Positions 1-5,962 of a stretch of 7,198 nt of DNA are shown here, piece by piece. Where the stretch lies: assembly GCA_030043395.1 (NCBI GenBank), contig JASHXW010000426.1, positions 1 to 7,198 on the forward strand, in the 5' to 3' direction. A model generated the notes under the pieces. That model was not told the origin of the DNA and searched no databases. It saw nothing but the letters and a program-made list of their open reading frames with translations. Origin of the DNA: Streptosporangiaceae bacterium. Lineage in GTDB: Bacteria > Actinomycetota > Actinomycetes > Streptosporangiales > Streptosporangiaceae. The position numbers were made by a program, and so were the translations under genes. Position 1 is the stretch's first letter. The number at the start of each line of letters is the position of its first letter.

Positions 1-744
1 GTGCTCTACACGGCCACGTTCCAGGACGCGGTGCAGGTGGCGAATGCGGCGGGGACCACCGACGAGCACGCAGTCGCGATGAACGACCTGATGCTTCCCA
101 TCGTCAAGGGTCTTGGGTCGGAGCGGGCGTACGAGATGCTGACGCTATCGCTTCAGACCTTCGGCGGCTCGGGGTTCCTGCAGGACTACCCGATCGAGCA
201 GTACATCAGGGACGCCAAGATCGACAGCCTTTACGAGGGCACCACCGCGATCCAGGGCATGGACCTGTACTTCCGCAAGATCGTCCGCAACCAGGGCGAG
301 GCACTCGGGTCCCTGCTCGGCGAGATCAGGCAGACCGCCGCAGCCGAGCACGGCAACGGCCGGCTGAAGAAGGAGCGCGAGGCGCTGGCCAAGGCGGTAG
401 GCAACGTCGAGGCCATACTCGCCGCGCTGCACGGCTACCTGGCAGGCAGCCTGGAGCAGCCCGCCGAGGTCAACCGGGTGGGCCTGAACACCACCAGGCT
501 GCTGCTCGCGCTCGGCGACCTGGTCGTTGGCTGGCTGCTTGTCAGGCAGGCGGAGGTCGCGATCAAGGCGCTCGACGCACCGCACTCCAGCCCGGGCGGG
601 CACGACGACAGCTCCTTCTACCAGGGCAAGGTCGCGGCGGCTCGGTTCTTCGCCGAGACCGTGCTGCCCAGGCTGGCGGTGGAACGCGAGATCGCAGAAA
701 CGACTTCGCTTGACCTGATGGAGCTGCCCGAATCTGGCTTCTGA
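1..744 (+). CDS. Acyl-CoA dehydrogenase, C-terminal part (5'-truncated by window edge)
   Basis: This is a flavoprotein that would oxidise an acyl-CoA thioester to the trans-2-enoyl-CoA. Only the last 247 residues are present. The GTG at base 1 is most likely an internal valine codon, because the family's N-terminal and middle domains are missing and must lie upstream. The visible part opens in the C-terminal helical domain. The stretch QTFGGSGFLQDYPIEQYIRD (residues 52-71) is the usual FAD/dimer-contact region. LYEGTTAIQ follows at 77-85, and E79 matches the catalytic base of this family. Residues from about 110 to 240 form the extra C-terminal helical domain found in the roughly 600-residue class typified by mycobacterial FadE5, rather than the roughly 380-residue class. 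The gene converges on the Dabb gene with a 12-bp gap. Substrate chain length cannot be read from this fragment. The family is secure; the link to branched-chain acyl-CoA oxidation is inference from the neighbouring bkd operon. Confidence 0.93.
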   Translation: MLYTATFQDAVQVANAAGTTDEHAVAMNDLMLPIVKGLGSERAYEMLTLSLQTFGGSGFLQDYPIEQYIRDAKIDSLYEGTTAIQGMDLYFRKIVRNQGEALGSLLGEIRQTAAAEHGNGRLKKEREALAKAVGNVEAILAALHGYLAGSLEQPAEVNRVGLNTTRLLLALGDLVVGWLLVRQAEVAIKALDAPHSSPGGHDDSSFYQGKVAAARFFAETVLPRLAVEREIAETTSLDLMELPESGF

Positions 745-756
745 CCGGTTACCCGC

Positions 757-1050
757 TCAGACCCGGTACTGCACAGACGTGCGTGAGCGCGCGATCGGCT
801 GGATCGCGGTCCTGATGGCTTCCAGGTGCGCTGGGTGCTCCCGGTAGGCGAGGTAGGACTGCTCGTCGGTGAAGTCCGCGACGACGGCGAAGTCGGCGTT
901 GCCCTCGACTAGGCCGGCGTCGTGTCCGTAGGCGTAACTCTGCAGGCCCTCCATGAGAGGCGGAAGTGCCGCCAGGGCGGTGCCCACTGCCTGCTTCTGC
1001 TCCTGCGTGGTTCCGTCCTGCCAGGTGAACAGCACGACGTGCCTGATCAT
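757..1050 (-). CDS. Dabb-family (stress-responsive A/B barrel) small protein
   Basis: This 97-residue protein fits the dimeric alpha+beta barrel (Dabb) family throughout. It opens with MIRHVVLFTW (residues 1-10), whose conserved His4 lies on the first strand. A helix over about 14-32 follows, then YAYGHDAGL (39-47), the strand around DFAVVADF, and the family-typical YREHPAHLEAI segment (about 69-79). The length is normal for a single-domain member. The ATG at 1050 is preceded in the mRNA by a modest GGAG four bases upstream. The gene is last in the minus-strand run, 55 bp after bkdC, with no evident terminator in the gap, so read-through from the bkd operon is plausible. Members of this family range from aldolase/cyclase-like enzymes to proteins of unknown role, and no substrate can be assigned. 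It ends 12 bp from the convergent acyl-CoA dehydrogenase stop. Confidence 0.88.
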   Translation of the reverse strand: MIRHVVLFTWQDGTTQEQKQAVGTALAALPPLMEGLQSYAYGHDAGLVEGNADFAVVADFTDEQSYLAYREHPAHLEAIRTAIQPIARSRTSVQYRV

Positions 1051-1105
1051 TGCGCTCCGATCGCTCGTTGTAGTCGTTCGCCCCTAATGACCGGGCCAGC
1101 ACCGC

Positions 1106-2629
1106 TCAGGACCAGGCCAGCATCTGAAGCGGATCGGTCAGCATCGCACCGACGTCCCGCAGCACAGCCGACCCCAGGTCGCCGTCCACGATCCGGTGGT
1201 CGAAGGACAGGGAGAGCGTGCAGACCTTGCGGACTGCCAGCTCTCCGTCGACTACCCACGGTGCGTCCTTCACCCGGCCGAAGGCGAGGATCGCCGCTTC
1301 GCCGGGGGTGAGAATCGGGGTGCCGGCATCGACGCCGAACACGCCGACGTTGGTGATCGTGATCGTTCCGCCGGTCAGGTCAGCTGGCGTCGCCTTGCCA
1401 GCCCTGGCGACATCGGCGAGCTCTTCGAGCGCCTGAGCGAGGCCGGTGAGGTTCAGGGCGTGCGCGTCCTTGACGTTCGGCACGACGAGGCCACGGTCGG
1501 TCGCGGCGGCGATTCCGAGGTTGACGTAGTGCTTGACGACGATCTCGCCGGCGGCCTCGTCCCAGGACGAGTTGATCATCGGATGCCGGCTGGCCGCCAA
1601 GAGCAGGGCCCTGGCCACGAGCAGGAGCGGTGAGACCCGGATGCCCGCGAAGTCCGGCAGGGACTTCAGCCGAGCCGTCGCCTCCATCGTCGCGGTGATG
1701 TCGATCTGCAGGAACTCGGTGACGTGCGGCGCGGTGAACGCGCTGGCCGAAACCGCGGCGGCGGTGTGCTTGCGCACGCCGCGGATCGCGATCCGCTCCT
1801 CGCGCGGCACCGATGCGAGGACCCCGGCAGGCTGGCGGGCGAGAGCCGCGGGCGATACCACGGCGGCCTCGCCTTCCGCTGCGGCCTGGACGTCGGCCCG
1901 CGTGATGGACCCCTGCGGGCCGCTGCCGGTCAGCTCGGCCAGGTCCACGCCGAGATCCTTGGCAAGCTTGCGTACCGGAGGCTTGGCGAGGACAGCCGCC
2001 CTGCCGTGTTCTGGAGCGCCGTGTCCTGGCGCGCTGGCTCCGGCAGCACTGGTTCTTGCGGCGGCGACTTTTGGAGCAGTGGCTTTTGCGACACTGGGTT
2101 CCGGCACCTCAGCCACGGCGGCCTGAGCCCTGGACAGCGGCCGGGACGAGGCGTCGTCAGCCGCAGCCGGCGTGATCGCAGCAGGCTTGGCCGCACCGGG
2201 CTTGCGTGGCCGGCGCTTGGTGGCACCCAGCCTGACGCCATAGCCAACGAGCACTGCCTGGCGCTCACCACCCTGCTCGGTCTTGGGCGCCGGGCTGCCG
2301 TAGAGGCCAGGCTCGACGGCACCCTCGGCAGGCGGGGAGGCGATCTCCTCGACGTTGCCTGCGTCGTCGCCGGAGTCCGGCCCCGTACCAACCCGAACGG
2401 AGATGATGGGCACGCCGACGTCGGCGCTCTCGCCTTCAGGCACGAGCAGGTCGGCCACCACGCCCTCGTAGGGGCTGGGCAGTTCGACGACAGCCTTTGC
2501 CGTCTCGATGTCGACGATGATCTGGTTGATCGTGACCGCGTCGCCCGGCTGGACATGCCACTTGACGATCTCCGCCTCGGTCAGGCCTTCGCCGACGTCG
2601 GGGAGCTTGAACTGCTTCAGTTCTGACAT
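1106..2629 (-). CDS. bkdC: Dihydrolipoamide acyltransferase E2 of branched-chain 2-oxoacid dehydrogenase
   Basis: This is the core subunit of a 2-oxoacid dehydrogenase complex. It takes the acyl group from E1 on a swinging lipoyl arm and transfers it to CoA. Domains of the 507-residue protein, in order: one lipoyl domain (about 3-80) with the lipoylated K45 in ETAKA; a long Ala/Pro-rich flexible linker (about 82-212); a peripheral-subunit-binding domain (about 213-248, with KPPVRKLAKDLGVDL and TGSGPQGSITRADV); and the catalytic acyltransferase domain (about 275-507) with DHRIVDGD at 477-484, giving H478 and D482 as the active-site pair. The segment RKHTAAAVSASAFTAPHVTEF is split only by ordinary helix positions and is typical of actinobacterial BkdC. 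The ATG at 2629 has a strong GAGGGGG Shine-Dalgarno overlapping the bkdB stop, with an 11-bp gap between the genes. A single lipoyl domain fits BCKDH-type E2 better than the multi-lipoyl actinobacterial SucB/DlaT form. A pyruvate or acetoin substrate is not excluded. Confidence 0.95.
   Translation of the reverse strand: MSELKQFKLPDVGEGLTEAEIVKWHVQPGDAVTINQIIVDIETAKAVVELPSPYEGVVADLLVPEGESADVGVPIISVRVGTGPDSGDDAGNVEEIASPPAEGAVEPGLYGSPAPKTEQGGERQAVLVGYGVRLGATKRRPRKPGAAKPAAITPAAADDASSRPLSRAQAAVAEVPEPSVAKATAPKVAAARTSAAGASAPGHGAPEHGRAAVLAKPPVRKLAKDLGVDLAELTGSGPQGSITRADVQAAAEGEAAVVSPAALARQPAGVLASVPREERIAIRGVRKHTAAAVSASAFTAPHVTEFLQIDITATMEATARLKSLPDFAGIRVSPLLLVARALLLAASRHPMINSSWDEAAGEIVVKHYVNLGIAAATDRGLVVPNVKDAHALNLTGLAQALEELADVARAGKATPADLTGGTITITNVGVFGVDAGTPILTPGEAAILAFGRVKDAPWVVDGELAVRKVCTLSLSFDHRIVDGDLGSAVLRDVGAMLTDPLQMLAWS
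2003..2032 (-). repeat. 15-bp imperfect tandem duplication in the bkdC linker
   Basis: Two adjacent 15-bp units, GCCGTGTTCTGG followed by AGC (2003-2017) and GCCGTGTCCTGG followed by CGC (2018-2032), differ at a few bases. On the coding strand they encode neighbouring copies of a five-residue unit, seen as APGHG/APEHG around residues 200-209 of the E2 linker. The copy keeps frame and only changes linker length, so a functional effect is unlikely. It looks like local slippage in a low-complexity segment. Confidence 0.45.
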
Positions 2630-2640
2630 GACCGGCCCCC

Positions 2641-3624
2641 TCAGAAGGTGAACGAGCGGTCGACGGCATCGAGCACCCGGTCCAGGTCGGGCAGGTAGTA
2701 CTCCTCGATCCTGGACGGCGGGTAAGGCGTGGAATACCCGCCCACCCGCAGGACCGGGGCCTCAAGGTGGTAGAAGCACTCGGCGGAAACCCTGGCCGCG
2801 ATCTCGGCGCCGAAGCCGCCGGTCACCGGAGCCTCGTGCACGACCACGCAGCGGCCAGTCCGGCGCACCGACTCGAAGATCGCCTCGTTGTCCAGTGGCG
2901 ACAGCGAGCGCAGGTCGATCACCTCGACCGACTTGCCCTCCTCCCGTGCAGCAGCGGCTGCCTCCGCGCAGGTCCTGACCATCGGGCCATAGCAGAGCAA
3001 GGTCACGTCGGTGCCGTCGACGACAGTCCGGGCCCGGTCCAGCGGCAGCGCCGTGGCCAGGCCGCCGGCCAAGTCCACGTCGCTCTTGTCCCAGTACCTG
3101 CGCTTGGGCTCGAAGAAGATCACCGGGTCGTCGCAGCTGATCGACTGCTGGATCATCGCAAAAGCGTCAGCCGGGTCGCCGCAGGCAACGACGCGCAGCC
3201 CTGGCGTGTGCGCGAACAGCGCCTCGGGTGACTCGCTGTGGTGCTCCACCGCGCCGATGCCTCCGCCGCACGGGATGCGTACAGTGACCGGAAGCCGGAG
3301 GTTGCCGCGTGACCGGTAGGCCATCTTGGCGAGCTGGGAGACGATCTGGTCGAAGGCGGGATAGACGAACCCGTCGAACTGAATCTCGCAGACTGGCCGG
3401 TAGCCGCGCAGTGCCAGGCCGATGGCGGTGCCGATGATGCCGGACTCGGCCAGGGGCGTGTCGATGACCCGGTCCTCGCCGAAGTCCTTCTGCAGGCCGT
3501 CGGTGACGCGGAAGACGCCGCCGAGCTTGCCGACATCCTCACCCATGATCAGCACCCGGGAGTCGTTCTCGAGTGCCTTGCGCAGCCCCTCGTTCAGTGC
3601 CCTGGAGATGGTCAGGCTCGTCAT
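2641..3624 (-). CDS. bkdB: 2-oxoacid dehydrogenase E1 component, beta subunit
   Basis: This 327-residue protein is the beta half of the thiamine-diphosphate-dependent alpha2beta2 E1 decarboxylase. Residues 1-180 form the pyrimidine-binding transketolase domain, with GEDVGKLGGVFRVT (28-41) and LAESGIIG (58-65). E60 matches the glutamate that contacts the ThDP aminopyrimidine ring. FDGFVYPAFDQIVSQLAK is the conserved interface helix. The C-terminal transketolase domain (about 200-327) carries the family segment around VIDLRSLSPLDNEAI and HEAPVTGGFGAEIA. The length is standard. The ATG at 3624 overlaps the bkdA stop as ATGA (3621-3624) and has GGAGG seven bases upstream inside bkdA, so translational coupling with the alpha subunit is likely. 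bkdC follows after 11 bp. Pyruvate E1-beta is the main alternative; the close match to the actinobacterial Bkd set favours branched-chain 2-oxoacids. Confidence 0.95.
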   Translation of the reverse strand: MTSLTISRALNEGLRKALENDSRVLIMGEDVGKLGGVFRVTDGLQKDFGEDRVIDTPLAESGIIGTAIGLALRGYRPVCEIQFDGFVYPAFDQIVSQLAKMAYRSRGNLRLPVTVRIPCGGGIGAVEHHSESPEALFAHTPGLRVVACGDPADAFAMIQQSISCDDPVIFFEPKRRYWDKSDVDLAGGLATALPLDRARTVVDGTDVTLLCYGPMVRTCAEAAAAAREEGKSVEVIDLRSLSPLDNEAIFESVRRTGRCVVVHEAPVTGGFGAEIAARVSAECFYHLEAPVLRVGGYSTPYPPSRIEEYYLPDLDRVLDAVDRSFTF

Positions 3625-4787
3625 CGCGCCGCCTCCTGCGTCTCGAAGGAGCTGAGGTAGTCCGCGAGCTGCGCCCGCTCCTCCGCCAGCAGGGCGGTCG
3701 GCTCAGCGTAGACGTAGTCGAACATCGACAGCGGATCGGGGTCGGGCATCTCCAGGCACGCCTTGCGCAACCTGGTGCCGACCTGGTCGGCCTCCGCGCT
3801 GACCTCGGCGAAGAAGTCCTCCTTCGCCATGCCGGAGCGGATCAGGTACTGCTTGACCCGCTCGATCGGGTCCTTGAGCTTCCACGACTCGAGCTCGGCG
3901 GAGAGCCGGTATCTGGTCGGGTCGTCGGTAGTGGTATGCGCGCCCATCCGGTAGGTGTAGGCCTCGATCAGCGTCGGGCCCTGGCCCTCTCGCGCGGCCT
4001 GCAACGCCTTGCGCGTCACCGCCAGGCAGGCAAGGACATCGTTGCCGTCTACCCGCAAGCCGGGGAAGCCGAACCCCCTGGCGCGCTGGTACAGCGGGAT
4101 CCTGCTCTGCCGCTCGAGCGGCTCGGAGATGGCCCACTGGTTGTTCTGGCAGAAGAAAACAACTGGCGCGTTGGTGACCGAGGCCCAGATGAACGACTCG
4201 TTCACGTCGCCCTGGCTGGTGGCGCCATCGCCGAAGTAGACGATCGCCGCTTCGCCGTCCTCGCCGAGCGCCCCGTCGCGCTGGATCCCCATGGCGTAGC
4301 CGGTCGCGTGCAGCGTCTGGGCGCCGATGACGATCGTGTAGAGGTGGAAGTTGTGGGCCCGCGGGTCCCACCCGCCGTGGCTGACGCCGCGGAACAGCTC
4401 AAGGAGCTTGGCCGGGTCCAGGCCGCGGCACCAGGCGACTCCGTGCTCGCGGTAGGTCGGGAACGCCATGTCACGCGGTCCGAGCGCCCGGCCCGAGCCG
4501 ACCTGAGCGGCCTCCTGGCCAAGCAGCGAGGCCCAGATGCCCAGCTCGCCCTGACGCTGCAGCGCGATGGCTTCGTAGTCGATCCGGCGGACCAGGACCA
4601 GGTCCCGGTACAGAGCCTTGATCTCGTCGGCGGATATCTCGAGCGGGTACTCCGGGTGCTCGGTGCGCTCACCCTCGGGAGTCAGAAGCTGGATCAGCTC
4701 CGGCGTCATTGCCGGTTTGTCATGCGTTGTCGGTTCTTTGCGTGATCGGGATCGGGAGGCAGCTTGCCCGGCAGCTTTGACGGCCAC
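3621..4787 (-). CDS. bkdA: 2-oxoacid dehydrogenase E1 component, alpha subunit
   Basis: This subunit binds the ThDP diphosphate and carries out, with BkdB, the decarboxylation and reductive acylation of E2 lipoate. I place the start at GTG 4787, giving 388 residues: AAGGAG (complement of 4794-4799) lies exactly six bases upstream, whereas an in-frame ATG at 4859 lies upstream of the predicted -10 box and the later ATG (encoding MTPELIQLL) has no ribosome site. The ThDP/Mg motif begins GDGATSQGDVN at 186-196 and ends with N215-N216 in QNNQ. QRQGELGIWASLLGQEAAQ and TYREHGVAWCRG are E1-alpha hallmarks. The loop YRMGAHTTTDDPTRYR (about 279-294) has the H-x-T/S-x-DD pattern of branched-chain E1-alpha and of mycobacterial BkdA, not the HGHSMSDP pattern of pyruvate E1-alpha. 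The first 26 residues form a basic, low-complexity tail (SRSRSRK). It is the first gene of the minus-strand operon. Confidence 0.95.
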   Translation of the reverse strand: MAVKAAGQAASRSRSRKEPTTHDKPAMTPELIQLLTPEGERTEHPEYPLEISADEIKALYRDLVLVRRIDYEAIALQRQGELGIWASLLGQEAAQVGSGRALGPRDMAFPTYREHGVAWCRGLDPAKLLELFRGVSHGGWDPRAHNFHLYTIVIGAQTLHATGYAMGIQRDGALGEDGEAAIVYFGDGATSQGDVNESFIWASVTNAPVVFFCQNNQWAISEPLERQSRIPLYQRARGFGFPGLRVDGNDVLACLAVTRKALQAAREGQGPTLIEAYTYRMGAHTTTDDPTRYRLSAELESWKLKDPIERVKQYLIRSGMAKEDFFAEVSAEADQVGTRLRKACLEMPDPDPLSMFDYVYAEPTALLAEERAQLADYLSSFETQEAAR

Positions 4788-4828
4788 GTGCCACTCCTTG
4801 CACTTGCTGTTGTCTTGTTTCCGCTGTG

Positions 4829-4859
4829 ACACTACTGCCCGCTCCGCATGGCTGGTCAA
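4829..4859 (-). promoter_or_regulatory. Candidate promoter of the bkdABC operon
   Basis: Read on the minus strand there is TTGACC (complement of 4854-4859) and then TAGTGT (complement of 4829-4834), with a slightly long 19-bp spacer. This fits a housekeeping-type -35/-10 pair. A start site near 4822 would leave a leader of about 35 nt, ending with the AAGGAG site and the GTG start of bkdA. The assignment is by eye only. Confidence 0.45.
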
Positions 4860-4879
4860 GTGCGCTACAGGCGTACTGT
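4853..4879 (+). promoter_or_regulatory. Candidate promoter of purS (leaderless transcript)
   Basis: TACTGT at 4874-4879 matches the actinobacterial TANNNT -10 consensus and ends six bases before the purS GTG at 4886. Transcription would therefore begin at or next to the start codon, and no Shine-Dalgarno is seen before it. The -35 is weak: TGGTCA (4853-4858) at 15 bp is the best I can see. It overlaps the -35 of the divergent bkdA promoter, so RNA polymerase probably cannot occupy both at once. Confidence 0.4.
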
Positions 4880-4885
4880 CGTGGT

Positions 4886-5146
4886 GTGGCCAAGATAGTG
4901 GTCGACGTCATGCTGAAGCCCGAGATCCGCGACCCGCAAGGCGAGGCGATAGCCGGGGCGTGCCACCGGCTGGGATTCGGCGAAGTCGTCTCGGTTCGGC
5001 AGGGCAAGCGATTCGAGATCGAGCTCACCGGAGCGGCCTTGGACCGTGTCGGTCGACTCGCTGCCGAACTGCTTGCGAACCCCGTCATCGAGGAATTCGT
5101 AATTCGCGATGGACAGCCGGATTCGCCTGGTTCACCGGTGATGTGA
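4886..5146 (+). CDS. purS: Phosphoribosylformylglycinamidine synthase subunit PurS
   Basis: PurS is the small dimeric subunit that bridges PurQ and PurL in bacterial FGAM synthase and helps pass ammonia from glutaminase to synthetase. The 86-residue product starts VAKIVVDVMLKPEIRDPQG, a close match to PurS N-termini. RQGKRFEIEL (about 37-46) and ELLANPVIEEFVI (about 64-76) are the other family signatures. The last ten or so residues (GQPDSPGSPVM) extend slightly past the usual end. I chose GTG 4886 because the family begins right there. An upstream in-frame start at 4826 would add 20 unrelated residues and would overlap the promoter. With no ribosome site and a -10 box six bases upstream, translation is probably leaderless. 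Unlike the usual arrangement, purQ does not follow directly: an RsbW-like gene and 205 bp of spacer intervene. Confidence 0.93.
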   Translation: MAKIVVDVMLKPEIRDPQGEAIAGACHRLGFGEVVSVRQGKRFEIELTGAALDRVGRLAAELLANPVIEEFVIRDGQPDSPGSPVM

Positions 5147-5351
5147 TTGCGCGTTTCGCGGCGCCGGATAATCGGCCCGCCTGGTTGCATTCGCGCCCTG
5201 CAGCCATCTCTTGACCTGGAAGAACGACACTGTTCGTCCAAAGATCGCCCGAGTTCATGATTACTTTGTCGCAGCGTGGGAATCGCTCACAATGTGATGT
5301 GTGCGCGGCAGAAGTCTGCGGACGGTAGTAAGTCGGGGGACTGAGAGGCGA
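5147..5351 (+). other. 205-bp intergenic region between purS and the RsbW-like gene
   Basis: No convincing gene is visible here on either strand. The region is less G/C-rich than its surroundings, most clearly between about 5210 and 5300, as expected for a promoter region. It holds an isolated TTGACC (5211-5216) with no good partner, a candidate promoter at 5266-5293, and a short perfect palindrome at 5287-5297. I see no strong hairpin followed by a T-run that would end the purS transcript. Confidence 0.6.
5266..5293 (+). promoter_or_regulatory. Candidate promoter of the RsbW-like gene, with palindrome over the -10
   Basis: TTGTCG (5266-5271) and CACAAT (5288-5293) are 16 bp apart, each matching the housekeeping consensus at four of six positions. 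A start near 5300 would give a leader of about 50 nt. The -10 lies within TCACAATGTGA (5287-5297), a perfect inverted repeat of TCACA/TGTGA around one base, which could be an operator half or chance. No stress-sigma (GTTT-N-GGGTA type) promoter with correct spacing was seen. Confidence 0.3.
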
Positions 5352-5912
5352 ATGCGAACTCGGGTGCAGGACTTCCGCGAGCCGGCCGAGTACGCCCGGT
5401 TCTGCCTGGTGCTTCCGCGCGAGTCGCTGAGCATTCCCGTCATGCGCCAGGTACTCGGCGACACGCTCGGCGGGCTGGGGCTGGATAGCGAGTCGGTCAC
5501 CGACCTCCTGCTCGCCGCCACCGAGGCGTGCACCAACGTGGTGAAGCACGCCGACGGCAACGAGGAGTACGAGGTCGTCGCCAAGGTTGGCCGTAACCGC
5601 TGCGTGGTCGAGGTGTTCGACGACGGCCGCGGTTTCAGCCCGGCGCTGGTGCGGATCGCGCGGCACGCTCACCTGCGCAGGCCGCCGGTTCGGCCGGTCG
5701 TGCTGCTCGGCCGCCGGGCGCGCGACGCTGACGTCGCGTTCCTGGCTGAGTCCGGTCGCGGCCTGGCGATCATGCGGGCGTGCGTCGACGACGTGAGCCT
5801 GCGCAGCGGCCCTCGCCGCGGCACCGTGGTGCAACTGCGCAAGCGCATCGAGTGGCGGGAAGACGCGCTTGTTGGCGACCAGCCAGGCTGGGCGCTGAGG
5901 CACGCGGGCTGA
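5352..5912 (+). CDS. RsbW-like anti-sigma-type ATP-binding protein (GHKL/HATPase_c)
   Basis: This 186-residue protein has the single-domain GHKL ATPase fold of RsbW/SpoIIAB serine kinases, which bind alternative sigma factors and phosphorylate anti-sigma antagonists. The N box is E58-A-C-T-N62-V-V-K65-H66-A, the G1 box is DDGRGF (90-95), the G2 box is SGRGLAIM (134-141), and the closing strand has RGTVVQL (156-162). Residues [20 protein letters not shown] (17-36) match the usual first strand and helix. Two features are odd. The lid between G1 and G2 is about 39 residues and strongly basic ([15 protein letters not shown] and GRRARD), longer than typical. The C-terminal tail of about 20 residues after the fold is unassigned. 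I prefer ATG 5352, which follows a purine-rich GGGGGA/GAGAGG stretch; GTG 5301 would add 17 unconserved residues. No sigma factor or antagonist is in the window, so its target is unknown. It sits between purS and purQ. Confidence 0.87.
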   Translation: MRTRVQDFREPAEYARFCLVLPRESLSIPVMRQVLGDTLGGLGLDSESVTDLLLAATEACTNVVKHADGNEEYEVVAKVGRNRCVVEVFDDGRGFSPALVRIARHAHLRRPPVRPVVLLGRRARDADVAFLAESGRGLAIMRACVDDVSLRSGPRRGTVVQLRKRIEWREDALVGDQPGWALRHAG

Positions 5913-5923
5913 CCAGATACCCT
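5895..5923 (+). promoter_or_regulatory. Possible promoter in front of purQ
   Basis: TACCCT (5918-5923), just after the RsbW-like stop, fits the actinobacterial TANNNT -10 box. The -35 is poor: CTGAGG at 5895-5900, 17 bp upstream, matches three of six. A start near 5930 would coincide with the ATG of a ten-codon ORF. A promoter here would allow purQL to be transcribed independently of the RsbW-like gene. Confidence 0.3.
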
Positions 5924-5929
5924 GCCAGC

Positions 5930-5962
5930 ATGCCGGTGCAGGCCGTGCGAGGACGCCGTTGA
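5930..5962 (+). CDS. Possible ten-codon leader ORF overlapping the purQ start
   Basis: An ATG at 5930 opens [10 protein letters not shown] and stops at TGA 5960-5962, which overlaps the purQ TTG start (5959-5961) as TTGA. The ATG lies seven bases past the TACCCT -10-like box, so it would be leaderless, and its last codons include the GAGGA that serves purQ. It could couple ribosomes into purQ, or be chance. It is too short for any coding statistic, and no regulatory amino-acid run is present. Confidence 0.25.
   Translation: MPVQAVRGRR

Noticed and set aside
744..767. ACCGG...CCGGT inverted repeat between the convergent acyl-CoA dehydrogenase and Dabb genes, as a terminator
   Set aside because: The arms are only five bases with a 14-base loop, there is no T-run on either side, and part of it lies inside the Dabb coding region.
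1724..2626. Plus-strand open frame (300 codons) opposite bkdC
   Set aside because: It is an antisense shadow of the E2 gene, low in complexity and without recognisable domains.
3573..4745. Long plus-strand open frame (390 codons) opposite bkdA
   Set aside because: It is the antisense shadow of bkdA in high-GC DNA. Its product shows no family motifs, whereas the minus strand encodes a complete E1-alpha.
5211..5216. TTGACC as a -35 box after purS
   Set aside because: No acceptable -10 is found 16-19 bp downstream (TCGTCC at the 17-bp position).
5222..5235. GAAC-N6-GTTC inverted repeat resembling an SOS box
   Set aside because: The actinobacterial LexA site needs a four-base centre (GAAC-N4-GTTC). 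The arms here do not extend beyond four bases.
5138..5301. GTGATGTG occurring at 5138-5145 and again at 5294-5301
   Set aside because: Two copies of an eight-base word, one within the purS end codons, with no flanking similarity; chance is enough to explain it.
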